Position numbers and translations under genes: made by a program
From: Bacteroidales bacterium
GTDB lineage: Bacteria; Bacteroidota; Bacteroidia; Bacteroidales; Muribaculaceae
Direction: 5' to 3'
Assembly: GCA_015061055.1 (NCBI GenBank)
Contig: SUXH01000012.1
Coordinates: forward strand, 16,432-80,431
DNA length: 64,000 nt
Shown: positions 45,461 to 54,178 of the stretch, in pieces
How positions within the stretch are numbered: the first letter of the stretch is position 1
Layout: the number at the start of each line of letters is the position of its first letter
The notes under the pieces: model-generated
Databases searched by the model: none
What the model was told of the DNA's origin: nothing
What the model saw: only the letters and a program-made list of their open reading frames with translations

Positions 45461-46277
45461 TATTGTGAAATCGTTGGCGGTAATGCTCTTGTTGTGTGTG
45501 TCGATGATTGTGCAGGCACAAGTGCCCGATGCCCCCAACCCTCCACGACTTGTGAATGATTTTGCCGGTGTGTTTTCGGCAGAGCAAGTGAAGGTGCTTG
45601 AAGATTCGCTCGTAAGATTCTCAAAAAAGACATCAAATCAAGTTACTATCGTTACCGTTAATGATCTTGGCGGGATGGAAGCTTCGCAATTCGCTTATGA
45701 GATTGGCGAAAAGTGGGGCGTGGGCGGAAGTAAGAATAATAATGGTGTTGTGATTCTTATTAAGCCAAAGACCGATACCAAGGGGCAGGCATTTATTGCT
45801 ACCGGATATGGTGTTGAGGGTGTGTTACCTGATGCTTCGTGTAGTCGAATCGTGAATAACGAGATGATTCCCGAATTTAAGCAAAATGCTTATTTTAGAG
45901 GAGTTGTACGTGCGCTAAATATCATTCTGCCGGTTCTTGCTAATGAGTATTCAGTTGAAGAATATGAAGGCGGAGAGTTGAACGGTATCTTTTTCGGATT
46001 GTTTATTGTGTTGGTCGGAATGTTGTTTGTTTTCATCTTGGTATATATGTCAAGCAATGGGAATGACAATGATAATAGTCGTAATGGCAATTCGGGAACA
46101 TTTGGAGGACGTGATCAGGGTAGTGATATAGCTACAGCAATATTATTGGGTAGTTTACTCGGTGGCGGACGCTCATCCGGACGTTCCGGCGGTTCGTTTG
46201 GTGGTGGCTCATTTGGTGGTTTCGGAGGCTTTGGAGGAGGCTCGTTCGGAGGCGGAGGAGCCGGCGGAAGTTGGTAG
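45450..46277 (+). CDS. Exported TPM-domain protein with Gly/Ser-rich tail (YgcG-like)
   Basis: A 275-residue membrane protein. It has a signal peptide (MKNNIVKSLAVMLLLCVS...VQAQ), a TPM domain (about 30-150, with RLVNDFAGVFSAEQ and VILIKPKTDTKGQAFIATG), one membrane helix (about 180-202), and a Gly/Ser/Phe-rich tail (GGSFGGGSFGGFGGFGGGS-like). I prefer the ATG at 45450; the ATG at 45438 adds four residues before the signal peptide. It is the third gene of the lemA operon, followed by a terminator. Confidence 0.9.
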   Translation: MKNNIVKSLAVMLLLCVSMIVQAQVPDAPNPPRLVNDFAGVFSAEQVKVLEDSLVRFSKKTSNQVTIVTVNDLGGMEASQFAYEIGEKWGVGGSKNNNGVVILIKPKTDTKGQAFIATGYGVEGVLPDASCSRIVNNEMIPEFKQNAYFRGVVRALNIILPVLANEYSVEEYEGGELNGIFFGLFIVLVGMLFVFILVYMSSNGNDNDNSRNGNSGTFGGRDQGSDIATAILLGSLLGGGRSSGRSGGSFGGGSFGGFGGFGGGSFGGGGAGGSW

Positions 46278-46302
46278 AAATTACCGAAATGATTATATAA
46301 TG

Positions 46303-46338
46303 AAGATATTGGATTTCGATATTGAAGTCCAATATCTT
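46303..46338. terminator. Terminator between convergent TPM and recO genes
   Basis: An 11-bp perfect stem (46303-46313 with 46328-46338), then a T-run on the plus strand. It can serve the lemA operon, and perhaps recO on the other strand. Confidence 0.8.
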
Positions 46339-46350
46339 TTTATTATAAGG

Positions 46351-47076
46351 CTATATGAAAAGTTGCTTGAGGATTTCGGGTGAGCGCAGATTACCTACCA
46401 TAGAGTTGTGTAGGCGATAGTAGGCAAGTGCAATATCGAGAATTTCGCCTCGTTGAGTACGTGAAAATCGAAAATGGTGCAGGTTGCGTGAGGTCATTCT
46501 GGATAGTAATACGATTGCGGGAGCATCTTTGGGTGAAAGACGGTGTTGGTGCGTAGGGCATTCACGAGAGAAAGTCCCATTGACCATATCAAACCAATAT
46601 CCTTCGCGATAGGTTTCTATGTCGGGTTGAATGCCGAGAAAAGCCCCAAGGTTATATAAAAACCAAATGTGGAAATTGGCGATGCCCGATTCAAGAGTGT
46701 CAAGCAACTGAATGGAAGTCGCAATGAAATTGAAAAGAGGGTGATTTTCTTCACTTTCTTGTATTGAGCGACTCAGAAGTTCGCTTATGAACATTGCGAT
46801 AGCATTTTTTGACGGTTCGGAATAGATGCTTGAGAGTGTGGTTAGCGGGCGTGCATCACGAAAAGTGTGTAAATCGCGTCCGGGCAAAATCTTGGCTTCA
46901 AATTCTATTGTAGATAAAGGCATAAATATAGCATTGCGCATTCGCGCATTCTTTGTGTTGCCTTGCGGAAGCATAAAAGCCATACGCCCACGTTTGTTGG
47001 TGAGGATATGTGCAATTGAATTTTTGTCGCTGTAGCGAAGTACATAAAGAACTATTCCGTTAAGTTTTTCGTACAT
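46351..47076 (-). CDS. recO: DNA repair protein RecO
   Basis: A 241-residue recombination mediator that works with RecR and RecF in loading RecA. The N-terminal OB-fold is recognisable from GIVLYVLRYSDKNSIAHILT and GRMAFMLPQGN, and the helical C-terminal part from HIWFLYNLGAFLGIQPD. The zinc-binding cysteines of some RecO proteins are absent. Length and start are normal. It is transcribed alone, toward the lemA operon. Confidence 0.9.
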   Translation of the reverse strand: MYEKLNGIVLYVLRYSDKNSIAHILTNKRGRMAFMLPQGNTKNARMRNAIFMPLSTIEFEAKILPGRDLHTFRDARPLTTLSSIYSEPSKNAIAMFISELLSRSIQESEENHPLFNFIATSIQLLDTLESGIANFHIWFLYNLGAFLGIQPDIETYREGYWFDMVNGTFSRECPTHQHRLSPKDAPAIVLLSRMTSRNLHHFRFSRTQRGEILDIALAYYRLHNSMVGNLRSPEILKQLFI

Positions 47077-47200
47077 TCAAATTATTTTATTTACTTTGCA
47101 AAATAAAGCGATATTTTTTTGCAATATTCGTGAAAAAAAGCGATGTGTGCAAGTTGTTGAATGAAAAAATACTCATTTTTTGAAAAATATTGTAAGAAAA

Positions 47201-47232
47201 TTTGGTGAATTCAGAAAAAGTGTCTAAATTTG
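47201..47232 (+). promoter_or_regulatory. Bacteroidota promoter for the tRNA-Glu/rpsT unit
   Basis: A -33 TTTG (47201-47204) and a -7 TAAATTTG (47225-47232) are 20 bases apart; predicted initiation is about 20 bases before the first tRNA-Glu. Confidence 0.8.
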
Positions 47233-47259
47233 CATTCGCTTTCGATAAGCACGGTTTAA

Positions 47260-47331
47260 GGCCCCTTCGTCTATCGGTTAGGACGCAAGATTTTCATTCT
47301 TGAAAGAGGAGTTCGATTCTCCTAGGGGCTA
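47260..47331 (+). tRNA. tRNA-Glu (TTC), first copy
   Basis: A 72-base cloverleaf. Acceptor GGCCCCT/AGGGGCT, anticodon loop TTTTCAT with anticodon TTC, T-arm AGGAG-TTCGATT-CTCCT. CCA is not encoded. It lies 40 bases upstream of rpsT. Confidence 0.97.
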
Positions 47332-47371
47332 CAAAAATAAAAAATGCACTATAAAAGTTTAAGATTTTAAA

Positions 47372-47626
47372 ATGGCAAATCACAAATCATCAATCAAAAG
47401 AATCCGCCAAACAGTGGCAAGAAGACTGCACAATCGTTACTATGTGAAGTCGGCTCGTACTACAGTACGTCGCTTCCGTGCATTGACTGATAAGGCTGAA
47501 GCAACAGCGAAGTTGCCTAAAGTAATTTCGCTATTAGATAAGATCGCTGGAAAGGGCTTGATCTCAAAGAACAAGGCTTCTAACTTGAAGTCAAAACTAA
47601 CACTTCACGTGCAGAAGTTGTCTTAA
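47372..47626 (+). CDS. rpsT: 30S ribosomal protein S20
   Basis: An 84-residue primary 16S rRNA-binding protein. It is Lys/Arg-rich and helical, with the typical start [18 protein letters not shown] and the [12 protein letters not shown] end segment. It is located between two identical tRNA-Glu genes and probably shares their transcript. Confidence 0.97.
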   Translation: MANHKSSIKRIRQTVARRLHNRYYVKSARTTVRRFRALTDKAEATAKLPKVISLLDKIAGKGLISKNKASNLKSKLTLHVQKLS

Positions 47627-47682
47627 TAAGGCGATTTAAGCAAAGAAAAACGAATTGACCTCGCAAGAGGTGATTTGAAGGA

Positions 47683-47754
47683 GGCCCCTTCGTCTATCGG
47701 TTAGGACGCAAGATTTTCATTCTTGAAAGAGGAGTTCGATTCTCCTAGGGGCTA
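47683..47754 (+). tRNA. tRNA-Glu (TTC), second copy
   Basis: Identical over 72 bases to the copy at 47260-47331. It lies 56 bases after the rpsT stop and is followed at once by a terminator. Confidence 0.97.
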
Positions 47755-47758
47755 CCAC

Positions 47759-47789
47759 AAGGAACTAAGTTGAAAAAACTTGGTTCCTT
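47759..47789 (+). terminator. Intrinsic terminator after the tRNA-Glu/rpsT unit
   Basis: A 12-bp stem with one G-U pair (47759-47770 with 47778-47789) followed by seven T. Confidence 0.9.
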
Positions 47790-47837
47790 TTTTTGGATAA
47801 AAATAATAATTGATTCGCTTAATTCAAGATTTATATT

Positions 47838-47845
47838 TATCTTTG
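47838..47845 (+). promoter_or_regulatory. -7 box upstream of the 327-residue protein gene
   Basis: TATCTTTG matches the -7 consensus, 27 bases before the ATG at 47872. Confidence 0.5.
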
Positions 47846-47871
47846 AGTGTTAAATAATAATTTATGTAGGT

Positions 47872-48855
47872 ATGAGAAGGGTTTTGTTGTTTGTAAGTCT
47901 GATTTGTGTGGCATTCTTATTGTATTCCAATAATATTGTCCAAGATTTTATTATATATAATAATTGGGGGATAGGTTGGAGTGTAGATTATGAAATCTAT
48001 ACACTTGAAAGTAGGATTGTTGCAAATGATACATCCTACACTTCGGCTGTGACTCAGAAAGTAACAATTGAGCTTAATGATACAACTGCTGATGGGGATT
48101 TGGTTTTTGTTTGCCGTCCTTCGGTGAAAAATCGAATTGTAGATAAAACCGGAATGTCGGAAAGATATAAAGAGTTGGTTGAAAAGGTTGATACAATACC
48201 GGTTGAACTGTTGACTGATCGATATGGTGTAGTAAAAAATATAAGAAATCTTGCAGAGATTCAGAATCAACTAAAAAATAGTGGCTTGTATGATGTAGTA
48301 GTGGCGGTGCAGCTTGAAAAATATAAGGAGGAACACAAAAATGCTACATCTCAAGAGTTGAAAAGAATGGAGGATGCTCTATCTCAGATGAAGGAGCAGA
48401 TGTATTCGGAGTCTGTTGTATATAAGTCTGTTGAAGAAATTATATCTTTGTTTATGCATAATGGAAGGGTGTTTGCGCCAGGAAAAGAGTATCTTGAAAA
48501 TGTGAAGAAACCAATAGTGGTAGCGCCGAATCTTAACTTAGATGTAGTATTAAGAACAAAAGCGGAAAAATATGATATTGAAGATGGTTCGGAACATTCT
48601 TTTGTGAAGATAAGTAGAGTTTCTAAATTTGATGCAAATCAGTTGACGCCGGTATTTGAGTCTATGATTAAGAGTTTATATCGAGGCATTGGTGAATCGG
48701 TTATTTTTGAATATTTGAAGTCGGGAGAAGTCGATGAAAGATGGTTGCATATTATAGATGCCGAAGTAGGTGTTTGTTTGCATTCTTTGTATGATTTTTC
48801 TTTTACAGTGGGTGATTGTACGATAAAAAAAGAAATAGAGATAAGATTCCCTTAG
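47872..48855 (+). CDS. Unrecognised exported or membrane-anchored protein
   Basis: A 327-residue protein with an N-terminal hydrophobic segment (about 3-18). The first half is strand-rich (SVDYEIYTLESRIV, QKVTIELNDTTADGD); about 155-195 is a charged helix (KYKEEHKNATSQELKRMEDA), and a further beta part follows to the C-terminus. I do not recognise the family. It has its own -7 box and lies 40 bases before ridA on the same strand, but a functional link is doubtful. Confidence 0.65.
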   Translation: MRRVLLFVSLICVAFLLYSNNIVQDFIIYNNWGIGWSVDYEIYTLESRIVANDTSYTSAVTQKVTIELNDTTADGDLVFVCRPSVKNRIVDKTGMSERYKELVEKVDTIPVELLTDRYGVVKNIRNLAEIQNQLKNSGLYDVVVAVQLEKYKEEHKNATSQELKRMEDALSQMKEQMYSESVVYKSVEEIISLFMHNGRVFAPGKEYLENVKKPIVVAPNLNLDVVLRTKAEKYDIEDGSEHSFVKISRVSKFDANQLTPVFESMIKSLYRGIGESVIFEYLKSGEVDERWLHIIDAEVGVCLHSLYDFSFTVGDCTIKKEIEIRFP

Positions 48856-48895
48856 GAAGAATTAAATAAAAGATAGAAAATAATTGATAAAGTAA

Positions 48896-49276
48896 ATGAA
48901 GAAACAAATTTCAACAACTAATGCGCCTGCAGCTATTGGTCCATATAGCCAAGCAATCGAAGCTAATGGTATGGTGTTTGTGTCGGGACAACTTCCGGTT
49001 GATCCTGCAACAGGAGAATTTGCCGAAGGCGGTATCAAAGAACTTACTCGCCAATCGCTCACTAATATGAAGAATATTCTTACTGAGGCAGGATTGACGA
49101 TGGACAATGTGGTGAAGACAACTGTGTTCCTTGCTGATATGGCTGATTTTGCGGCAATGAATGGGGTGTATGCAAGCTTCTTTGAAGGTGTTGCACCTGC
49201 GCGCTCGGCAGTAGCGGTAAAGACTTTGCCTAAAAATGCTCTTGTAGAGATAGAGTGCATAGCAGTTAAGGGCTGA
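48896..49276 (+). CDS. ridA: RidA family enamine/imine deaminase
   Basis: A 126-residue cytoplasmic YjgF/YER057c/UK114 protein that hydrolyses reactive enamine/imine intermediates such as 2-aminoacrylate. Typical segments are APAAIGPYSQAIEANGMVF, the VKTTVFLADMADFAAMNGVY helix, and the catalytic Arg in PARSAVAVKTLPKNALVEIE. The length is standard. A terminator follows about 140 bases later. Confidence 0.95.
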   Translation: MKKQISTTNAPAAIGPYSQAIEANGMVFVSGQLPVDPATGEFAEGGIKELTRQSLTNMKNILTEAGLTMDNVVKTTVFLADMADFAAMNGVYASFFEGVAPARSAVAVKTLPKNALVEIECIAVKG

Positions 49277-49414
49277 AAATAGAGCTTAAATGGCGTGAGC
49301 GTATTCTATTTCGACAGTTTGTCGGTAGGGAGTCGAAAGTGGCTGAAAAGTGCCTTAAAATGCGCTATATGGCGTGTAGCTTTGATTTTACCTGCTCTGC
49401 AGAAAATTGATAAG

Positions 49415-49454
49415 AAAAAATCCCTGTTTTTATTTCGTAAAGCGGGGATTTTTT
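49415..49454 (+). terminator. Terminator hairpin upstream of gyrB
   Basis: A 10-bp stem (49415-49424 with 49445-49454) runs into a T-run on the plus strand. The gyrB -7 box begins directly after it, so one short region ends one transcript and starts another. Confidence 0.65.
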
Positions 49455-49456
49455 TG

Positions 49457-49464
49457 TATTTTTG
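49457..49464 (+). promoter_or_regulatory. -7 box upstream of gyrB
   Basis: TATTTTTG fits the -7 consensus, 66 bases before the gyrB ATG at 49530; the preceding bases belong to the terminator. Confidence 0.5.
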
Positions 49465-49529
49465 TATGTTGGAAAAAGGGCGTTTTGCTCAAGGTTAAAA
49501 TTGTAAATACTAAAGATACTGAAATAAAA

Positions 49530-51500
49530 ATGGCTGAAGAATTAGAATTGAATTTGGGATTTCAAGAAGAGGCAAATTATACTGCCGATAATATTCAAGT
49601 GCTCGAAGGACTTGAGGCTGTGCGCAAGCGCCCATCAATGTATATTGGTGATACAAGTAGTAAAGGTTTGCATCATTTGGTGTATGAAGTGGTGGATAAC
49701 TCTATCGACGAAGCATTGGCAGGATATGCCAGCCATATCGATGTGGTAATCACAGAAGATAATTCAATTCAAGTAACTGATAATGGTCGTGGTATCCCGG
49801 TGGATATGCACGAGAAGTTACACAAGCCTGCACTTGAAGTAGTGTTGACTGTGCTTCACGCCGGAGGTAAGTTTGATAAAGGCTCTTATAAAGTGTCGGG
49901 TGGTCTGCATGGTGTAGGTGTGTCGTGTGTGAATGCGTTATCGTCATATTTGCGTGCTGAAGTGCGTCGTGATGGAAAGATTTATATGCAAGAATATAGT
50001 TATGGTCAACCAACCTCTCAAATGACTGTGTTGGGTGAAACCGAGGAGCATGGAACTACGATATATTTCCACCCCGATAATACAATCTTCTCAGAAACAG
50101 TTTACGATTACAATACACTTGCAACACGCTTGCGTGACTTGGCATTCTTGAATGCCGGTATCAAATTGACACTTACCGATAAGCGAGTGAAAGATGCTGA
50201 AGGTAATCCTAAGCATGAAGTGTTTTATTCAGAAACAGGTCTTGACGATTTTGTACAATATATTGATTCGAATAAAGAACATCTTATCGATGATATTATT
50301 CACATAAGCGTTGAGAAACAAGGTATTCCTGTTGAGGTAGCAATGACATATAATACTACTTTCAATGAAAACGTATATTCATACGTTAATAACATTAATA
50401 CAATCGAAGGTGGTACACATTTGACCGGTTTCCGTCGAGGTCTTACAAGCACACTGAAGAAATATGCCGAAGATTCTAAGATTCTTGAAAAGGAAAAAGT
50501 GGAAGTGTCAAGCGATGACTTCCGAGAAGGATTGACAGCAGTGGTGTCGGTGAAAGTGCTTGAACCTCAATTTGAAGGTCAAACAAAGACTAAATTGGGA
50601 AACACCGAAGTGATTGGAGCTGTACAAACTGCCGTATCGGAAGCTCTTGGAAACTATCTCGAAGAGCATCCTAATCAAGCTAAGACCATTGTGGAAAAGG
50701 TGGTGCTTGCTGCAAAGGCTCGTCATGCTGCTTATAATGCGAGAATGAAAGTGCAGAGAAAATCGCCATTGACCGGAGGAGGTCTGCCTGGTAAACTTGC
50801 CGACTGCTCATCACGTGTTCCCGATGAATGTGAATTGTTCCTTGTCGAAGGGGACTCTGCGGGTGGTACTGCAAAGCAAGGTCGCGACCGTATGTTCCAA
50901 GCAATTCTTCCTCTTCGTGGTAAGATTTTGAATGTGGAGAAGGCAATGGAGCATAAAGTGCTTGATAGCGAAGAAATTGTGAATTTGTTCCGCGCGCTTG
51001 GTGTAACTATCGGAACAGAAGAAGATCCTAAGGCTGCCAATCTTGCAAAATTGCGTTATCACAAGATTATTATAATGACCGATGCCGACGTGGATGGTGC
51101 TCACATTGCTACATTGCTTATGACATTCTTCTTCCGTCGTATGCGTCCTATTATCGAGAATGGTTATCTATATCTTGCTACTCCACCATTGTACAAGTGT
51201 ACTAAGGGTAGTCATGAGGAATATTGTTGGGATGAACAACAGCGTGAACAATTTATTATGCGCTATGCCAATGGAGAAGAAAAGCAGGTGAAAGTGCAAC
51301 GCTATAAAGGTCTTGGTGAAATGAATGCCGAACAGTTGTGGGATACAACAATGGACCCTGAAAATCGTATCTTGAAGCAAGTCCAAATATCAGATGTTGC
51401 CGAGAGCGACCGCATATTTTCTATGCTTATGGGCGAAGATGTGGCTCCACGCCGAGAGTTTATTGAGCAGAATGCCACTTATGCTAATATTGATAGTTGA
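49530..51500 (+). CDS. gyrB: DNA gyrase subunit B
   Basis: A 656-residue type II topoisomerase subunit. The GHKL ATPase domain shows EGLEAVRKRPSMYIG, the DNGRGIPVD motif and VSGGLHGVG; the TOPRIM domain shows LVEGDSAGGTAKQGRDR and the metal motif MTDADVDGAHI; RYKGLGEMNAEQLWDTTMDP closes the core. I start it at 49530 (MAEELELNLGF): the longer frame from 49407 runs back through the promoter and terminator and is not plausible. It is monocistronic. Confidence 0.97.
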   Translation: MAEELELNLGFQEEANYTADNIQVLEGLEAVRKRPSMYIGDTSSKGLHHLVYEVVDNSIDEALAGYASHIDVVITEDNSIQVTDNGRGIPVDMHEKLHKPALEVVLTVLHAGGKFDKGSYKVSGGLHGVGVSCVNALSSYLRAEVRRDGKIYMQEYSYGQPTSQMTVLGETEEHGTTIYFHPDNTIFSETVYDYNTLATRLRDLAFLNAGIKLTLTDKRVKDAEGNPKHEVFYSETGLDDFVQYIDSNKEHLIDDIIHISVEKQGIPVEVAMTYNTTFNENVYSYVNNINTIEGGTHLTGFRRGLTSTLKKYAEDSKILEKEKVEVSSDDFREGLTAVVSVKVLEPQFEGQTKTKLGNTEVIGAVQTAVSEALGNYLEEHPNQAKTIVEKVVLAAKARHAAYNARMKVQRKSPLTGGGLPGKLADCSSRVPDECELFLVEGDSAGGTAKQGRDRMFQAILPLRGKILNVEKAMEHKVLDSEEIVNLFRALGVTIGTEEDPKAANLAKLRYHKIIIMTDADVDGAHIATLLMTFFFRRMRPIIENGYLYLATPPLYKCTKGSHEEYCWDEQQREQFIMRYANGEEKQVKVQRYKGLGEMNAEQLWDTTMDPENRILKQVQISDVAESDRIFSMLMGEDVAPRREFIEQNATYANIDS

Positions 51501-51549
51501 TGTGACTATTTATTCCTAATCAAAATACCTTTCAAAAAGATTATTGTGA

Positions 51550-51584
51550 GAGAAGTTCGACGTGAGTCGGATTTCTCTTTTTTG
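51550..51584 (+). terminator. Intrinsic terminator after gyrB
   Basis: AGAGAA...TTCTCT outer stem and TCGAC/GTCGG inner stem with one internal mismatch, followed by six T. It lies about 50 bases after the stop. Confidence 0.75.
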
Positions 51585-51651
51585 TGTAGAATTTAAACTT
51601 TTGAAATAATGATGCATCAAAAAAGTGAAAGGGGTAAATAATAAGGTTGAA

Positions 51652-52212
51652 ATGAACAATATAGCATCGGATAATGAAATAATAGAATTGCTTAGGAATG
51701 AGCGAGAATGCGAGCGAGGTTTTCGATTGTTGCTCAAGACTTATGGTAATAAACTATATTGGCACATACGCCGTATAGTGGTAAGCAAGGAAGATGCCGA
51801 AGATGCTATGCAGGAAACGTCGATAAAGATTTTTAGTAAATTCGATAGTTTCAAGGGAGACAGCTCATTGTTTACTTGGCTTTATACGATAGCTACCAAT
51901 GAAGCACTACAAGTGTTGCGCTGCCGATGCAATCTCTTTCAATCGGTAGATAGTGATGGCGTTGGTGAAAGGTTGCGTGAAACGATGTATGCAGAGAATG
52001 ATGTGGATGTGAAAACTGCAGAGGTTGTGTTTCAAGAAGCATTACTTACTCTTCCAACTCAGCAGAGATTGGCGTTTAATATGCGCTATTATGATGAACT
52101 TTCATACGAAGAAATAGCTGAGGTCACCGGAAAGAATGTGAGTACGTTGAAATCGAATTATCATTTCGCTGTAGAAAAAATTAAAAAATATATAAAAGAG
52201 AACGCATTATGA
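51652..52212 (+). CDS. ECF-type RNA polymerase sigma factor
   Basis: A 186-residue sigma-70 family ECF protein. Region 2 shows ILYWHIRRIV-like helices and EDAEDAMQETSIKIF, then FTWLYTIATNEALQVLR; region 4 shows LPTQQRLAFNMRYYDELSYEEIAEVTGKNVSTLKS. I start at the ATG at 51652; a GTG nine codons earlier is possible. Its stop codon overlaps the ATG of a small single-helix protein (ATGA type), which looks like its anti-sigma factor, and a Spy-like gene follows. Confidence 0.92.
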   Translation: MNNIASDNEIIELLRNERECERGFRLLLKTYGNKLYWHIRRIVVSKEDAEDAMQETSIKIFSKFDSFKGDSSLFTWLYTIATNEALQVLRCRCNLFQSVDSDGVGERLRETMYAENDVDVKTAEVVFQEALLTLPTQQRLAFNMRYYDELSYEEIAEVTGKNVSTLKSNYHFAVEKIKKYIKENAL

Positions 52213-52544
52213 ACGAACTGAAACAATTTGCAGGCAAGCGAATGCCTTATAAGGAGAACGATGACTATGTGGCTCGACTTATAGCAAAAAGTGCCGATGT
52301 TGCGATAGTGCAAGCGAAGCAATCACAAAAGGCGAGATTTAAGACTGTGCTTGTGCGCTGGTGCTCGGTGGCTGCAATGATAGCTATTATTGTAGGCACA
52401 TATTGGTGGAATGTTCAGGAAAGCGATTTTGAGCAATATAAGAATAGTGAATCTCTTGCTGATGTGCTTGACTCGATGAGTGATGAACAAGTGATGAACT
52501 TATATTGCTATGAATTAGAAGAAATTCCAGAATACTATGAGTAA
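52209..52544 (+). CDS. Small single-pass membrane protein, probable anti-sigma factor
   Basis: A 111-residue protein. The first 50 residues are charged and cytoplasmic, one hydrophobic helix follows (about 52-66, CSVAAMIAIIVGTYWW), then an acidic tail of about 45 residues. No known zinc anti-sigma motif (HxxxCxxC) is seen. It overlaps the ECF sigma gene by four bases. The anti-sigma role is inferred from context and topology. Confidence 0.75.
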   Translation: MNELKQFAGKRMPYKENDDYVARLIAKSADVAIVQAKQSQKARFKTVLVRWCSVAAMIAIIVGTYWWNVQESDFEQYKNSESLADVLDSMSDEQVMNLYCYELEEIPEYYE

Positions 52545-52568
52545 TATAAATTTAAAAATGAAACAGTT

Positions 52569-53111
52569 ATGAAGAAACTAATTTTAATTATGGCTCTGCT
52601 TGTAGTGGCAGTTAGTGCAGTAGCTCAACCAAAAGGCTTGAGTAAAGAAGATAAAGAAAGGTTCTTTAATGGAAAGGCAAAGATGATGCAGAAAGAATTA
52701 AAACTTTCTGATGAGCAAATGGAGAAATTCTTACCTATTTATAAGTCTTTTCAAGAGGAATTGAAAGGGATTAAGCATAATCGAGAAAAAGCTGATAGTC
52801 TTACAATGGATATTGCTTATGCCGATGTGATAGACCGACTTGATTATCAAGAAAAAGTGATAAAGGTGCAAAAAAATACATTGAAGGAACTGAAGTCGGT
52901 ATTAACTCCTTTTCAAATGATAAAATTTTTAGAAGCGGAACGTAATGTTCAAAAGAAGATTATGGATCACAAAAGGGGACGCAAAGAACATAGAGAAAAG
53001 ATGAATGAGCATAGAAAACGAAAAAATGAACATAGAAAAGCTCGAGGAGAGATGAAAGATTCTCGCCAAAAGATGAGAGATTTTCATAAGGGTATGAGTG
53101 AAAAGGAATAA
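52569..53111 (+). CDS. Spy/CpxP-like periplasmic helical protein
   Basis: A 180-residue protein with a signal peptide (about 1-20, ending AVSAVAQ). The body is helical, Lys/Glu/Met-rich, with LSDEQMEKFLPIYKSFQEEL resembling the LTxxQ region of Spy/CpxP-type stress chaperones. From about 130 the tail is very basic with repeated HRK motifs. It follows the sigma/anti-sigma pair by 24 bases and is probably both cotranscribed and part of the envelope-stress output. Confidence 0.75.
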   Translation: MKKLILIMALLVVAVSAVAQPKGLSKEDKERFFNGKAKMMQKELKLSDEQMEKFLPIYKSFQEELKGIKHNREKADSLTMDIAYADVIDRLDYQEKVIKVQKNTLKELKSVLTPFQMIKFLEAERNVQKKIMDHKRGRKEHREKMNEHRKRKNEHRKARGEMKDSRQKMRDFHKGMSEKE

Positions 53112-53174
53112 GATATAAATTTAGAACTATGAATAGAAGAAAGGTGAAAGGTATGTTATGAATAACAAACCTAA

Positions 53175-53212
53175 AGAGGTTGAGCCAAAATTTTTATTTT
53201 GACACAACCTCT
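53175..53212 (+). terminator. Intrinsic terminator after the sigma operon
   Basis: An AGAGGTTG/CAACCTCT stem (53175-53182 with 53205-53212), extended inside by CCAAAAT/ATTTTG-type pairing, followed by AACTTTTTTT. Confidence 0.75.
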
Positions 53213-53373
53213 AACTTTTTTAACAATAGAAGAAGGAGTCCTTAATAAGTGCAGAGTTATTAACAAAAAAGCCCACTTATCAACAATTTTGTTATTTTTC
53301 ACTTTGAAAATTAGGCATATATGCGTAAAAAATAATTCCTTTGCATAGTGAAAAAGAAAGTTTGACTAAAAAT

Positions 53374-54150
53374 ATGGGAAAGATAATAGCTATAGCAAAT
53401 CAAAAAGGCGGTGTGGGAAAGACCACTACATCAATCAACTTGGCCGCTTCGCTTGCTGTGCAAGGCAAGAAGGTGCTTATCATTGATGCCGATCCACAAG
53501 CAAATGCTACATCGGGACTTGGCATCGACCCAAAACAAATGTCGTCATCGATATATGAATGCTTGGTTGATGATTATCCATTAGAAGGCACTCAGGTGAA
53601 AACGTGTGTGGATAAGTTGGAACTTGTGGGCTCACGTATCGATCTCGTAGGAGCCGAACTTGAGCTTATCAATAAGCCTAATCGCGAACGAGTACTCCGC
53701 AATTTGCTTGCTCAAGTGATCGATAAGTATGATTTTGTGTTGATTGATTGCAGCCCGTCGCTTGGTCTTATTACAGTGAATGCGCTTACAGCTGCCGATT
53801 CGGTGATTATACCGGTGCAAGCCGAATACTTTGCTCTCGAAGGTATAAGTAAACTACTAAATACGATACGAATCATTAAGTCGAAGTTGAACCCTAATCT
53901 TCAAATTGAGGGATTTTTGTTAACGATGTATGATGCACGTTTGCGCCTTGCCAATCAGATTTATGAAGAATTGAAAGGCCATTTTGGAGATATGGTGTTC
54001 GATACGGTGATACCTCGTAATATACGTTTAAGTGAGGCTCCGAGTCATGGTTTGCCCGTAATCCTCTATGATGCAACAAGCCGAGGCGCTACAAGTCATT
54101 TGCAACTTGCTAAGGAGATAATAGCGAAAAATCGCAAAAAGAAAAATTGA
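53374..54150 (+). CDS. parA: Chromosome-partitioning ATPase ParA
   Basis: A 258-residue ParA/Soj protein. The deviant Walker A is KGGVGKTTT, Walker A' includes LIIDADPQANATSG, and Walker B is FVLIDCSPSLGLIT. It lacks the N-terminal HTH of plasmid type Ia proteins, so it is chromosomal. I start at the ATG at 53374; a TTG 11 codons upstream would add an unlikely leader. parB follows 28 bases later. Confidence 0.97.
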   Translation: MGKIIAIANQKGGVGKTTTSINLAASLAVQGKKVLIIDADPQANATSGLGIDPKQMSSSIYECLVDDYPLEGTQVKTCVDKLELVGSRIDLVGAELELINKPNRERVLRNLLAQVIDKYDFVLIDCSPSLGLITVNALTAADSVIIPVQAEYFALEGISKLLNTIRIIKSKLNPNLQIEGFLLTMYDARLRLANQIYEELKGHFGDMVFDTVIPRNIRLSEAPSHGLPVILYDATSRGATSHLQLAKEIIAKNRKKKN

Positions 54151-54178
54151 AAAACCACAAATAAAAAAAACACTGACT

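Noticed and set aside
49295..49498. 67-codon plus-strand ORF between ridA and gyrB
   Set aside because: It overlaps the terminator and promoter, has no recognisable features and poor codon choice.
49407..49529. Upstream extension of gyrB
   Set aside because: The extra 41 codons cover the terminator and the -7 box and do not resemble a GyrB N-terminus.
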